Notes: generated by a model from the sequence alone, not told the origin. A stretch of DNA of 52,875 nt from Flavobacteriales bacterium UBA1694 (GCA_002319955.1 DCJS01000051.1:14060-66934), one strand, 5' to 3'; counted from the stretch's first letter, positions 16,793-25,646 are shown. Numbers and translations: made by a program.

Positions 16793-17359
16793 TTATCGTG
16801 AAAGTTCGATGGTATAATTACTTTGGCAGTTGCCGTCAATTCGAACAGTGCGCGTGCCCGAAAGCCTGGTTGCAGAAATCGTCGAGAATACAATTTGAAT
16901 GGAGAGCTTCTTTGAAGCTTCCTCGGCACTAGTGTACTCTAGTTTTAATTGGTTCCCGTCAATAGCTCCTTTATAGACTCGAAGATATCCTGATTTATTC
17001 ATGTTTTTGGCCGTCACGATTCCATGCTCCATACTGAGTTGCCAATCGTCAATTCGGGTGTCGCCCACGACATACTCAGGGCAACTGCTTTCTATACAAA
17101 CGATTTTGCCTTTCCATTTGCCTTCAATCTGCTCCAACTTTGGATGAACCACTATTGAGTCTCGTGAAGTTACAATGGAATCTTTCATTTTTAAGAGCAG
17201 TTGGTAGTCCGCTTGCTTTAGAGCAAAAGCGTTTTCTTTTTCCTGCAGAGCGAGTTCACGCTTCTCAAGTTCTAATTGCTGCTTGCTTAGGTCCGGATTA
17301 CAGGCCATCAAGAGTAGAATTAGTGTAAGACTACAGCCCAAAATTCTAAATAGTGTCAT
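16793..17359 (-). CDS. Putative lipoprotein with N-terminal coiled coil
   Basis: 188 residues; not recognised beyond its class. A lipoprotein signal is clear: a hydrophobic stretch ending LLLMAC, with the lipidated Cys at 20. A charged heptad-like coiled coil (about 25-60, rich in Glu, Leu, Lys and Gln) follows. The remainder (about 75-188) looks like a small beta-rich domain beginning IEGKWKGKIVC and including TSAEEAS and GTRTVRIDGNC, with two pairs of cysteines (CIESSC; NCQSN). It probably faces the periplasm. It sits just upstream of the antiporter gene (9 bp), so the pair may be co-expressed. Confidence 0.65.
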   Translation of the reverse strand: MTLFRILGCSLTLILLLMACNPDLSKQQLELEKRELALQEKENAFALKQADYQLLLKMKDSIVTSRDSIVVHPKLEQIEGKWKGKIVCIESSCPEYVVGDTRIDDWQLSMEHGIVTAKNMNKSGYLRVYKGAIDGNQLKLEYTSAEEASKKLSIQIVFSTISATRLSGTRTVRIDGNCQSNYTIELSR

Positions 17360-17383
17360 CGTGTCGAAATTTGGTTTAAAAGG

Positions 17384-17420
17384 TACAAAAAAAAACGAAA
17401 AACTCTTGTCTTTCGTTTTG
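17384..17420 (-). terminator. Factor-independent terminator downstream of psd
   Basis: Perfect 9-bp stem (17392-17400 with 17411-17419, AAAACGAAA/TTTCGTTTT) and a 10-nt loop. A run of nine A residues on the plus strand gives a U-tract on the minus strand. It closes the LUD-cdsA-psd unit. Confidence 0.8.
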
Positions 17421-17530
17421 TTAAGAAAATTAAAATCTCTATAATTTTTACAATTCTGACCTTGGTTCGTTGCGAAGACCTCCTATTTAGGTAGAGTTAG
17501 AGCGGTGTGTCGTAAGGTAATTTCTTAGCG

Positions 17531-18187
17531 CTAAGGCTTTTTTAATTGGGCAATTACATCCACGCCGCCTTTTGTTTTATCACCGATTTTGCATTGAATT
17601 TCTGTGTCTAACGGGAGAAAAACATCCATACGCGATCCGAATTTAATAAATCCGAATTCTTCACCAGCCTTAGCTTGGTCTCCGGGTTGGCTATAGAAAA
17701 CAATACGTCGAGCTACATATCCGGCAATTTGGCGAAATACAACTTGGTGCTTTGCAGGGGTTTCAACTGCGAGAGTGGTTCTTTCATTGTCTGTTGAGGA
17801 TTTTTCATGCCATGCGACGAGGTATTTTCCTGGATGGTATTTTTTATAAACGACCTGGCCCGCTACAGGGTAGCGGCAAATATGCACATTCAAAGGCGAC
17901 ATGAAAATCGAAACTTGTATTGCCTTTTGCTTTAAGAATTCGCTTTCGTCCACTTCTTTTATCATAACGACTTTTCCATCCACAGGCGCCACGACTGAAA
18001 GTTCGCCTTCGGCTAGGGTGCGTATAGGGACTCTAAAGAACCAAAAGACGAGTCCATAAAGAACAAGCAGTGGAACCAGCACAAGTAAGGACCACAGGTG
18101 GAGAAAATAAATTGAGACGGTGGCAAGGATCACAAACAGGATTGTGGCCACAAGGATGGTGCCTTTAGATTCTTTATGCAGTTTCAT
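17531..18187 (-). CDS. psd: Phosphatidylserine decarboxylase family protein
   Basis: 218 residues, the short form of the family. An N-terminal membrane helix pair (about 9-51) is followed by the catalytic domain: APVDGKVV (67-74), MSPLNVHICRYP (96-107) and the self-cleavage site FGSRMD, with cleavage expected between G184 and S185 to create the pyruvoyl cofactor. The enzyme makes phosphatidylethanolamine from phosphatidylserine at the inner membrane. The gene follows cdsA by 8 bp, giving a phospholipid operon, and ends at a terminator. No pss gene is nearby. Confidence 0.93.
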   Translation of the reverse strand: MKLHKESKGTILVATILFVILATVSIYFLHLWSLLVLVPLLVLYGLVFWFFRVPIRTLAEGELSVVAPVDGKVVMIKEVDESEFLKQKAIQVSIFMSPLNVHICRYPVAGQVVYKKYHPGKYLVAWHEKSSTDNERTTLAVETPAKHQVVFRQIAGYVARRIVFYSQPGDQAKAGEEFGFIKFGSRMDVFLPLDTEIQCKIGDKTKGGVDVIAQLKKP

Positions 18188-18195
18188 AGCAACTA

Positions 18196-19059
18196 TTAAG
18201 ATAAATGAGTGAGAAGAAAATACAAATACACTATTGGGGCGCAGATCATAAAGCTATCGAGCCGGTCTAAAACACCGCCATGGCCAGGAATTAAAAACCC
18301 GCTGTCCTTTACATTGAAATTACGTTTTAATTGACTTTCTACCAAATCGCCTAAAGGGGCGAAAACGGAAACAAGAAGTCCCACCACAATCCAATTGCCG
18401 CGCAGCTGAGGAAGTGAAGACTCAATAAAGTAGGCCAAGATTAAGGTGAGTAAGACGCCGCCTGCGAAGCCTTCCCAGGTTTTTTTTGGCGAAATAGTCG
18501 GTGCCATTTTATGCTTACCAAAAAGCTTCCCCGTAAAATAGGCAAATGAATCGCTAGACCAAATTAAGGCAAAAAGCCAAAAAGCTTCCCATGAAAACCC
18601 CTGATTCTCGGTATTGACAAGTCCCAGAGCAAAACCTAGGGGAAGAGCCGTATAGAGAATTGTGAATACAAGCTTGCCAGAATTGTTACTTAATTCCTTT
18701 TTGAAGAAAAACAGGGTGAGGCAGGCTATTAAGATTAGAAACAGGGCCATAAGCTCCGAGAAGTTCACCGTAGATGGGAAGGACTGCTCAAAGTAGCGTT
18801 TTGAAAAGATATAAAAAACACCCAGACTCAAAGGAAGTACCAGGGCGCGCTGCCATCCAGTGGTGATTTTAAGAATTCGAAGGCATTCCCACACACTCGC
18901 AAGGAGAATAAAGGCTATTAGCCCAAAATACAAATGTTCTTGGCGGAGCTTAGGAATTAGCGGCCCAAGAAGGTTTTGTCCAAGGGTGGTGGTGCATAGA
19001 ACGATTATCAGGCCGTATACGACACCTGAAATAAGCCTTTGAATTAAATTTTTATCCAA
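18196..19059 (-). CDS. cdsA: Phosphatidate cytidylyltransferase
   Basis: 287 residues, about eight membrane segments. It converts phosphatidic acid and CTP to CDP-diacylglycerol. The family signature runs through ISPKKTWEG and, near the C-terminus, DLVESQLKRNFNVKDSGF then LIPGHGGVLDRLDS, which carries the conserved Asp and Arg residues that bind Mg and the nucleotide. The gene is between a LUD-domain gene (37-bp gap) and psd (8-bp gap) on the same strand, so it is probably co-transcribed with both. The start at 19059 gives a normal family length. Confidence 0.95.
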   Translation of the reverse strand: MDKNLIQRLISGVVYGLIIVLCTTTLGQNLLGPLIPKLRQEHLYFGLIAFILLASVWECLRILKITTGWQRALVLPLSLGVFYIFSKRYFEQSFPSTVNFSELMALFLILIACLTLFFFKKELSNNSGKLVFTILYTALPLGFALGLVNTENQGFSWEAFWLFALIWSSDSFAYFTGKLFGKHKMAPTISPKKTWEGFAGGVLLTLILAYFIESSLPQLRGNWIVVGLLVSVFAPLGDLVESQLKRNFNVKDSGFLIPGHGGVLDRLDSFMICAPIVYLYFLLTHLS

Positions 19060-19096
19060 TTTGTTTCAGATTTACGATTAAAAGCCTAAAATTAGT

Positions 19097-19678
19097 TTAA
19101 TCTTCGAGCAAAAGTAAGAAAAGTTTTGTATTGTCCTTCCCCGTGTGGTCTAATTTTGAATGGCTACCGCTAATGGAGGTCAAATTCTTTAAGGTCCCCC
19201 GGCGTTTAACCTTCATCATTGCGTCCCCTAAATTGGTCACAATTTGAGATACATTCGCCATGATAATGATTTTGTCAGGAAGGCGTGAAGAATGGTAGTG
19301 CAGGATGTTATTGTGTGAAAGCATCAGGCGCCCGTCGTAGGCAATTAAATACTCACAGGTGATAAAGGCAGCATCATGAAATGATTCAAGGCTTTTATCA
19401 TAAGGGACCTTCACCACGTCAAGGAAATTCTTTAAATCCTCATCGCAACAAAAGACCGACTGGATGTCTTCAAGCTTCAGAATCTGATTAAGAACTTGCA
19501 GGGCCTCCGCCTCGTCTTGGCAATAATTAAAAAAGCCGCCAGAATGCGTGAAAAGTTGGGCGAATTTGTAATCCAAATCCGCATGTTTTAATTGGTCTCC
19601 TAATTTAACCAAATCGTTCTCGTCATCAACTTCAGGCTGATTAAGAATTTTTCCTACAAATTTCCTAAATAAGCTCAC
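19097..19678 (-). CDS. LUD domain-containing protein (LutC/YkgG-like)
   Basis: 193 residues. The C-terminal half fits the LUD fold: AAFITCEYLIAYDGRLMLSHNN near 103-124, then KIIIMANVSQIVTNLGDAM near 136-154, a glycine- and threonine-containing segment, and a final FLLLLED, where LutC proteins end with a similar hydrophobic/acidic tail. LutC acts in lactate utilisation, but no lutA or lutB is present here. The gene opens a unit with cdsA and psd and has its own -7 element downstream of the ftsH terminator. A role linked to lipid synthesis is only inferred from position. Confidence 0.75.
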   Translation of the reverse strand: MSLFRKFVGKILNQPEVDDENDLVKLGDQLKHADLDYKFAQLFTHSGGFFNYCQDEAEALQVLNQILKLEDIQSVFCCDEDLKNFLDVVKVPYDKSLESFHDAAFITCEYLIAYDGRLMLSHNNILHYHSSRLPDKIIIMANVSQIVTNLGDAMMKVKRRGTLKNLTSISGSHSKLDHTGKDNTKLFLLLLED

Positions 19679-19709
19679 GTATGTAGCAGGGATATTTCAA
19701 TTAATTATA

Positions 19710-19717
19710 CAAAAATA
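19710..19717 (-). promoter_or_regulatory. Putative -7 promoter element of the LUD-cdsA-psd unit
   Basis: The minus strand reads TATTTTTG, 31 nt before the start codon at 19678 and just after the ftsH terminator. No -33 match. Confidence 0.4.
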
Positions 19718-19747
19718 GAAATTATATTGTATAGAATAGCATAAATA

Positions 19748-19786
19748 GCAAAATCCTGACCGAAAGTGTACTTTAAAGTCAGGATT
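19748..19786 (-). terminator. Terminator after ftsH
   Basis: Arms AATCCTGAC (19752-19760) and GTCAGGATT (19778-19786) are a perfect 9-bp match; the 17-nt interior can form a small inner stem (AAAG/CTTT). Followed on the minus strand by TTTTGC. Confidence 0.65.
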
Positions 19787-19796
19787 CTGGATTTAT

Positions 19797-21821
19797 TTAC
19801 GAGTTTGGCTCTGAACTTGAGCTTTGGGAAGCTTGAGGCTCTTCAGAGGCCACGCTACTAGTGTCCTCGGTACTGGCCTCTTCTTTATTCTCCTGGGCCA
19901 CTTTTAGAGGCTGTTCCGTTAGTTCTGGATCCCAAGCTCTTTTTCCAAAGATTTCTTCTAGATCCTCACGGAAGATGACTTCCTTTTCAAGGAGTTTTCC
20001 GGCAAGGGCGTCGAGTTTATCACGGTTCTCAACTAAAATTTGAACAGCACGCGCGTACTGGTTTTCAATGATCTTAGAAATTTCCTCGTCAATGGTTTTT
20101 GCAGTTTGCTCCGAATAGGGTTTTCCAAGGGTATATTCACTTTGACCTGAACTATCGTAATAAGAGATATTTCCTAATTTCTCGTTAAGGCCATAGACCG
20201 TTACCATTGCTTGGGCCTGTTTAGTTACACGTTCAAGATCCGAAAGGGCTCCTGTTGAAATGTTTCCAAATACGGCTTGTTCCGCAGCTCTACCTCCAAG
20301 GGTAGCACAGATCTCATCGTACATCTGTTCGGTTGTCGTAAGGGAGCGTTCTTCTGGTAAGTACCAGGCAGCCCCTAGGGAACGGCCTCTTGGGACAATA
20401 GTGACTTTAAGAAGTGGCGCGGCGTGCTCCACGAGCCAAGATATGGTGGCGTGTCCTGCTTCGTGAAAAGCCACACGCTTCTTTTCAGATGGTTTAATTG
20501 CCTTGTTCTTTTTTTCGAGTCCGCCAATAATGCGGTCGACGGCGTCAAGGAAATCCTGTTTTGTGACTGTATCGTGGTTGTTACGGGCTGCGATTAGGGC
20601 TGCTTCGTTACACACGTTTGCGATGTCAGCTCCACTAAACCCTGGGGTTTGTTTAGAAAGGAAATCGCGGTCTACGTTGTCATCAAGTTTTATTTTGGCC
20701 AAGTGAACGTCAAATATTTGTCTTCTTTCATGGAGTTCTGGAAGATCTACATAAATAGAACGGTCAAAACGCCCGGCTCTCATAAGGGCTTTATCTAAGA
20801 TATCTGCTCGGTTGGTTGCAGCCATCACAATCACGTTCGTGTCGGTGCCAAACCCATCCATTTCAGTTAATAATTGGTTAAGGGTGTTTTCTCTTTCGTC
20901 GTTTCCGCCGGTGATATTACCTTTTCCTCTGGCCCGTCCAATTGCGTCAATTTCGTCAATGAAGATGATCGCTGGGGATTTCAATTTTGCTTGGGCAAAT
21001 AGATCTCTTACTCGAGAGGCACCTACCCCAACAAACATTTCAACAAAATCAGATCCTGAGAGAGAGAAAAACGGCACTTTCGCTTCCCCCGCAACGGCTT
21101 TAGCTAAGAGTGTTTTTCCTGTTCCTGGAGGCCCTACTAAGAGGACACCCTTTGGGATTTTCCCTCCAAGTCTTGTGTATTTATCAGAATTCTTTAAGAA
21201 GTCAACAACTTCTTGAACCTCTTCTTTCGCTCCTTCAAGTCCTGCTACGTCTTTAAAAGTTACTTGTACTTTATCTTTTTCGTCAAAGAGTTTTGCCTTT
21301 GATTTCCCAATTGAGAAGATCTGTCCGCCAGGACCGCCGCCTCCGCCGCCCATTTTTCTAAATAAGAAGAAATAGAATAAGCCTAGGACTGCAACCCAAA
21401 TAAGAACGGTTACAAAGAGATCAGATATTGGGTTTTTTGCCGTCGTATAATCCATGGTGGTGGAAATTGACGGGTTCGTTTTCTTTAGGTCTCGATAGGT
21501 TTCGAGTAAAATGGTTTTATCGCCGTAAGCGAACGTGTAGTCAGGCCCAGTCTGAGGACTAAGCATTTCAAAAGGGCTTGGGGTTTGGTCTTTACTCGAT
21601 TTTGCAAGTTCCGCCTTGGCCTCTTTGGTTAAAAAAACATCGGCTTTGCTGATGTCTGTGTATACAAGGACGTCTTTTACTTTGCCTTGTTGAACGAGCT
21701 CATAAAAGCCCTCTTCGTCTAGTTTTCCGCCTTCACTTGAGCTAAACATGGGCTGCAAAAATAGAAACAGCACCACCGCTATAGCGATTGGAAAAAACCA
21801 GTTAAATCCTTTATTTTTCAT
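19797..21821 (-). CDS. ftsH: ATP-dependent zinc metalloprotease FtsH
   Basis: 674 residues. It degrades unneeded membrane and cytoplasmic proteins at the inner membrane. Two transmembrane segments (about 9-24 and 133-153) flank a periplasmic domain. The AAA module has Walker A GPPGTGKT at 230-237, Walker B IIFIDEID at 285-292 and the second region of homology at MAATNRAD through RAGRFDR. The protease domain has the zinc site HEAGH at 453-457. The last 35 residues are rich in Ser, Glu and Gln and look disordered. It lies 46 bp downstream of rsfS and ends at its own terminator. Confidence 0.97.
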   Translation of the reverse strand: MKNKGFNWFFPIAIAVVLFLFLQPMFSSSEGGKLDEEGFYELVQQGKVKDVLVYTDISKADVFLTKEAKAELAKSSKDQTPSPFEMLSPQTGPDYTFAYGDKTILLETYRDLKKTNPSISTTMDYTTAKNPISDLFVTVLIWVAVLGLFYFFLFRKMGGGGGGPGGQIFSIGKSKAKLFDEKDKVQVTFKDVAGLEGAKEEVQEVVDFLKNSDKYTRLGGKIPKGVLLVGPPGTGKTLLAKAVAGEAKVPFFSLSGSDFVEMFVGVGASRVRDLFAQAKLKSPAIIFIDEIDAIGRARGKGNITGGNDERENTLNQLLTEMDGFGTDTNVIVMAATNRADILDKALMRAGRFDRSIYVDLPELHERRQIFDVHLAKIKLDDNVDRDFLSKQTPGFSGADIANVCNEAALIAARNNHDTVTKQDFLDAVDRIIGGLEKKNKAIKPSEKKRVAFHEAGHATISWLVEHAAPLLKVTIVPRGRSLGAAWYLPEERSLTTTEQMYDEICATLGGRAAEQAVFGNISTGALSDLERVTKQAQAMVTVYGLNEKLGNISYYDSSGQSEYTLGKPYSEQTAKTIDEEISKIIENQYARAVQILVENRDKLDALAGKLLEKEVIFREDLEEIFGKRAWDPELTEQPLKVAQENKEEASTEDTSSVASEEPQASQSSSSEPNS

Positions 21822-21867
21822 TCTGATGGTCTTACTTATAATTAAGAAAAATTCTTAAAAATTATTA

Positions 21868-22230
21868 TTAATCGGCAATGCTAGTAATCTTGGCATCCCC
21901 CCATAGTTCCTCAATATCGTAATATTCACGCGTTTGGGTTTGGAATACATGCACCACTACGGAGACGTAGTCCATAAGTACCCATAGGGCATTTTCTGTT
22001 CCTTCGACATGCCATGGGCGGTCTCCCAATTCGTTACGAACCTTTTTTTCAACATTGCCAGAAATGGCATTCACTTGGGTGTTGGAATTTGCGCTGCAGA
22101 TTACGAATGTTTCTGCGACTGAATTTTCGATACCCGAGAGGTCGAAAATTTTAATGTCATTCCCGTTGGTATCTTGAATCGCCTCGACGATTTTGTCTAT
22201 AAGTTGTTGCTTTTGTGTATTTTTACTCAT
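21868..22230 (-). CDS. rsfS: Ribosome silencing factor RsfS
   Basis: 120 residues. It binds ribosomal protein uL14 and blocks subunit joining when nutrients are scarce. The family core is visible: KIFDLSGI, ETFVICSANSNTQVNAI, RPWHVEGTENALWVLMDYVSVVVHVF (here split, conserved WxLxDY region) and REYYDIEELWGDA near the C-terminus. Length is typical (105-125). It has a -7 element 20 nt upstream and precedes ftsH on the same strand, a gene order seen in many flavobacteria. Confidence 0.93.
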   Translation of the reverse strand: MSKNTQKQQLIDKIVEAIQDTNGNDIKIFDLSGIENSVAETFVICSANSNTQVNAISGNVEKKVRNELGDRPWHVEGTENALWVLMDYVSVVVHVFQTQTREYYDIEELWGDAKITSIAD

Positions 22231-22250
22231 TCAAAAATTGGTCTAATCTG

Positions 22251-22258
22251 CAAATTTA
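22251..22258 (-). promoter_or_regulatory. Putative -7 promoter element of rsfS-ftsH
   Basis: The minus strand reads TAAATTTG (TAnnTTTG), 20 nt before the start at 22230. No -33 match. Confidence 0.4.
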
Positions 22259-22317
22259 TCGTTTTTTGTTTACTTTCTCCTCTCTAAGGAGCCTTTTAAT
22301 CTCATAAAGTTTCATAA

Positions 22318-23031
22318 ATGTTTCCTTCATACTACCTTTCCCATTGCGCTTCCACTAATGACGCTATCGGCACCTTTATGCAGAAGGGCCTTTTAGCGTT
22401 TTCAGTTTACACCTACAATCAGACCCAAGGCCGCGGTCAGTATGGAAACTCTTGGACAACTCTAGAGAACAAAAATCTAGCTTTTTCTTTAGCCCTTGCT
22501 AAGGACAAATGCCCCCTTGATGAGAATTTGCTCAATTATCATACCGCTGAAACGATCCGCTGCTTTCTTGCCAAATTGACCCAATTAGACGTCTTTGTCA
22601 AATGGCCTAACGATCTTATTTTGCAGAAAAAAAAGGTTAGTGGGATGCTGATCGAAAAGAAACGCTTTGGATCTGAGTGGTATTATATTATTGGTGTTGG
22701 GATCAATGTCAATCAGCAAGACTTCACGAGTCTTCCATCTGCGGGCTCTTTATGGACGCAGTCAGGGGTGCACTATGAACTTGATAATCTCGCCCAGTCG
22801 CTCAATGCGTTTCTATTTGCGCACCTTCTTAACTTCCCTCCTGAGAGCCAGATTTTAGAGTCGTACAATGCTCATTTATTTAAACGGGGTGAGCTCGGGG
22901 TTTATGAAATTGAAGGGTTAAGACAAAATGGCATAATCCAGTATGCCGACCGAGAGGGCAGACTCCATGTCGACTTAGAACATCGAGGACTTGAGGCGTT
23001 TTACCACAAGACGATTAAAATGCTTTATTGA
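22318..23031 (+). CDS. birA: Biotin-[acetyl-CoA-carboxylase] ligase, monofunctional
   Basis: 237 residues. It activates biotin with ATP and attaches it to the carboxyl carrier protein. The biotinyl-AMP loop is GRGQYGNSW near 39-47, followed by VFVKWPNDLI near 92-101 with the catalytic lysine, KVSGMLIE and GVGINVNQ. There is no N-terminal helix-turn-helix domain, so it cannot act as the BirA repressor of E. coli. It is divergent from rsfS and convergent with the LptF/LptG-type gene, with which it overlaps by 7 bp at the 3' end. Confidence 0.93.
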   Translation: MFPSYYLSHCASTNDAIGTFMQKGLLAFSVYTYNQTQGRGQYGNSWTTLENKNLAFSLALAKDKCPLDENLLNYHTAETIRCFLAKLTQLDVFVKWPNDLILQKKKVSGMLIEKKRFGSEWYYIIGVGINVNQQDFTSLPSAGSLWTQSGVHYELDNLAQSLNAFLFAHLLNFPPESQILESYNAHLFKRGELGVYEIEGLRQNGIIQYADREGRLHVDLEHRGLEAFYHKTIKMLY

Positions 23032-24122
23032 TTCGCTCTTTTGAAATAGAGAATTAGAGCCATAGGCCCAAAAATAAGATTTGGCAGCCACATGGAGAGC
23101 ATCGGTGAGAGCACGTTGTTTTGGGAGACCACCTTAAGGGCTTCAAAGGAAAAGACAAAGGCAAAGGCAAGAGAAATCCCTATGGCCAAATTAACTCCGA
23201 GTCCACCGCGTTTTTTCTGGGAGGCCAAAGAGAGTGCAAGAACCGTTAGAATGATAATTGAAACCGGCATCGAGGTGCGCAGATGGAGTTCATTTAGGAA
23301 ATAGTTGAGGTTTTTATTTCCTTTTTCTTTTTCCTGTTCGATAAGCTTTAAAAGCTTGGGCGTTGTTTTGGTTTGACCTAAAAATTCATCGGGAAAAAGT
23401 TCTTCAGGGGGATAGCCAAAACTCAGGTCCTTCATATCGCCGTTTGCAATTTTCTCGGTTTGGGTTTTCGTACTGGTTCTTTCTAGGTAGCTGGTTATCG
23501 TGAATTTATTCTTTTTCGCATCCCAGAAAATTTCATTGGCTGAAATTTCATGGATTAGTTTGCGATCTTTATCAAATTTCTGAAATAAGAAGCTGGACCC
23601 TCGTTTTTCTTTTCGGTTGTAGTTGTTTATAAAAATAAAGGTAGTTGGAGAGAGTTGGGTAGCAATCTCAACGTTTCCAAGAATTTTTTCTTTTGAGGTA
23701 TCGCCCATCGTGTACACTTCCAATTTATTCTTTTGAATATTGGCCCAGGGGAGTACAATGTGATTGGTGGTCAACGAAAAAATGGCAATTATGCCTGAGG
23801 CAATAAAGTAAGGGCGCGCGAAGCGGTGAAAACTGGCACCACTACTTATAATAGCGACAATCTCGGTGTTGTTTGCAAGTCTCGAGGTGAAATAGATCAC
23901 GGAGATGAACACCAGAATGGACATAAAGGTGATGATCAGGTAGATCATCCAGAATGGATAAAAATTTATTAAAAAATACCCTACCGTAAAGCCATTACCT
24001 TCAATCCGAGGGGATTTTGACTGCACGTCAATTACCACCACAATTAAGGAGAGAAGTAAAAGCATGAACGCGAGGGTTCCTAAGTACTTTTTAATAATGT
24101 ATTTATCCAGTATCGTCATCAT
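23025..24122 (-). CDS. LptF/LptG-type lipopolysaccharide export permease
   Basis: 365 residues in the YjgP/YjgQ family. It opens MTILDKYIIKKYLGT, the conserved start, and has three membrane segments in the N-terminal third and three in the C-terminal third with a periplasmic domain between (about 120-270). LptF and LptG pull LPS out of the inner membrane, powered by LptB. LptF and LptG cannot be told apart from this sequence alone; many flavobacteria carry the paralogue elsewhere. Two adjacent ATGs are possible starts. It is 6 bp downstream of tgt and its last codons overlap birA on the other strand. Confidence 0.88.
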   Translation of the reverse strand: MMTILDKYIIKKYLGTLAFMLLLLSLIVVVIDVQSKSPRIEGNGFTVGYFLINFYPFWMIYLIITFMSILVFISVIYFTSRLANNTEIVAIISSGASFHRFARPYFIASGIIAIFSLTTNHIVLPWANIQKNKLEVYTMGDTSKEKILGNVEIATQLSPTTFIFINNYNRKEKRGSSFLFQKFDKDRKLIHEISANEIFWDAKKNKFTITSYLERTSTKTQTEKIANGDMKDLSFGYPPEELFPDEFLGQTKTTPKLLKLIEQEKEKGNKNLNYFLNELHLRTSMPVSIIILTVLALSLASQKKRGGLGVNLAIGISLAFAFVFSFEALKVVSQNNVLSPMLSMWLPNLIFGPMALILYFKRANQ

Positions 24123-24128
24123 AGCCTC

Positions 24129-25265
24129 CTAGAGTCTTTGTTTTAGGTTTGGGATAACGGAATCTTTCCATTGATAAAAGTCGCCTTTTAAAATATGCTC
24201 CCTCGCTACACGAACTAGGTCTAAATAAAAGGCCAGGTTATGAACGGAAGCAATCTGCTTGGCTAAATATTCTTTAGAAACGAAGAGATGTCGTAGATAC
24301 GCCTTTGAATAGTCGTGATCCACATAACTCGTTCCAAGCGGATCTAACTCAGAGAAATCATCCCGCCATTTTAGGTTCTTCATGTTCATGACCCCATTCC
24401 AAGTAAAGAGCATCGCATTTCGGGCGTTTCTAGTTGGCATCACACAGTCCATCATATCCACTCCTAGGCCGATGGCTTGAATGATGTTCCATGGCGTTCC
24501 AACGCCCATAAGGTAGCGGGGTTTGTCCACGGGAAGAATATCGGTCACTTCGTTGGTGATCCGGTACATTTCCTGTTCCGGTTCCCCCACGGAGAGCCCT
24601 CCAATGGCATTGCCTGGCGCTCCCTGCTCGGAAATAAATTCTGCGGAAGCTTTACGCAAATCAGAGTAAGTCGAGCCCTGAACAATTGGGAACATCCGCT
24701 GTTTGTGCCCGTAAATCTCTTTGTTTGATTCGTTCCACTGGATGCAGCGTTTTAGCCAGCGGTGGGTCATTTCCATGGAGTCTTTCGCCTGATTGTACTC
24801 GCAAGGGTACGGTGTACACTCATCAAAGGCCATAAAAATATCCCCGCCTATTTGCCTTTGGATTTCCATGGATTTTTCAGGTGAAATAAAGTGCAGGCTT
24901 CCATCGGTATGCGATTTAAATTGCACCCCCTCTTCACTCATTTTACGGCTTTTTGCAAGGGAGAATACCTGGTAGCCTCCAGAGTCAGTGAGAATAGGCC
25001 CTTGCCAATTCATGAACTCGTGAAGTCCACCGGCTTTTTCCATAATGTCCATGGTTGGACGAAGATACAGGTGGTAGGTGTTTCCTAGGATGATCTGGGC
25101 CTTGATGTCCTCTTTCAATTCTCTTTGGTGCACTGTTTTTACAGATGCTACGGTGCCTACAGGCATGAAAATTGGGGTTTGAATTTCGCCGTGATCCGTT
25201 TGAATCACACCTGCCCGGGCTTTACTTTCGGACTGTTTGGTTATTTGAAAAAAAGGATTCTCCAT
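24129..25265 (-). CDS. tgt: Queuine/preQ1 tRNA-ribosyltransferase
   Basis: 378 residues. It exchanges guanine 34 for preQ1 in tRNAs with GUN anticodons. The general acid/base is D94 (TDSGGYQVFS), and the nucleophile is D273 in MDCVMPTRNARN. GDIFMAFDEC (141-150) and GGLSVGEP (222-229) shape the base pocket. The zinc site is odd: where other family members have CxCxxC, this protein reads DPLGTSYVDHDYSKAYLRHL (308-327) with no Cys, although the later His in ASVHNLAFY remains. It lies in an operon, 3 bp after the DUF4296 gene and 6 bp before the LptF/G gene. Confidence 0.95.
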   Translation of the reverse strand: MENPFFQITKQSESKARAGVIQTDHGEIQTPIFMPVGTVASVKTVHQRELKEDIKAQIILGNTYHLYLRPTMDIMEKAGGLHEFMNWQGPILTDSGGYQVFSLAKSRKMSEEGVQFKSHTDGSLHFISPEKSMEIQRQIGGDIFMAFDECTPYPCEYNQAKDSMEMTHRWLKRCIQWNESNKEIYGHKQRMFPIVQGSTYSDLRKASAEFISEQGAPGNAIGGLSVGEPEQEMYRITNEVTDILPVDKPRYLMGVGTPWNIIQAIGLGVDMMDCVMPTRNARNAMLFTWNGVMNMKNLKWRDDFSELDPLGTSYVDHDYSKAYLRHLFVSKEYLAKQIASVHNLAFYLDLVRVAREHILKGDFYQWKDSVIPNLKQRL

Positions 25266-25268
25266 AAA

Positions 25269-25646
25269 TTATCTCGCGTAGGGCGGTACCGTACCAATTT
25301 CTTTTAATTTTTTCTCAATGTAGGCTTTCGCCTTAGGATCTTTCTCCACAATGAGCTGCTGCGCATGATCAAGAATTTTCTCAAGTTCTCTAGGCGAAGC
25401 AATATAATAGTTATAACTTTCTTGAAAGGCCGTGGCACTCACTTTATTTGTTTTAAGAACATAGCGTGAACTCGTTTCTAAATTTCCTCCAGAATTCTGG
25501 TATGTGACCTGTTCACTGATGGCAAATTCCGAAAGGATCTTAGCCATTGTGTCGGGAGGAATTAAGGTTTTGGGCTCAGGAACAACGCCTGAGTCTTTGC
25601 AGGCTCCTAGGGCTAGAAAAATAAGCAAAAACCATACATTTTTCAT
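25269..25646 (-). CDS. DUF4296 domain lipoprotein
   Basis: 125 residues. The N-terminus is a lipoprotein signal (hydrophobic, ending ALGAC, lipidated Cys at 16). The rest matches DUF4296: LIPPDTMAKILSEFAISEQ followed by a helical region ending in PKAKAYIEKKLKEI. The family is restricted to Bacteroidota and its function is unknown. It overlaps the glycosyltransferase gene by 4 bp (an ATGA junction) and is 3 bp from tgt, so it is translationally coupled within the operon. Confidence 0.75.
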   Translation of the reverse strand: MKNVWFLLIFLALGACKDSGVVPEPKTLIPPDTMAKILSEFAISEQVTYQNSGGNLETSSRYVLKTNKVSATAFQESYNYYIASPRELEKILDHAQQLIVEKDPKAKAYIEKKLKEIGTVPPYAR

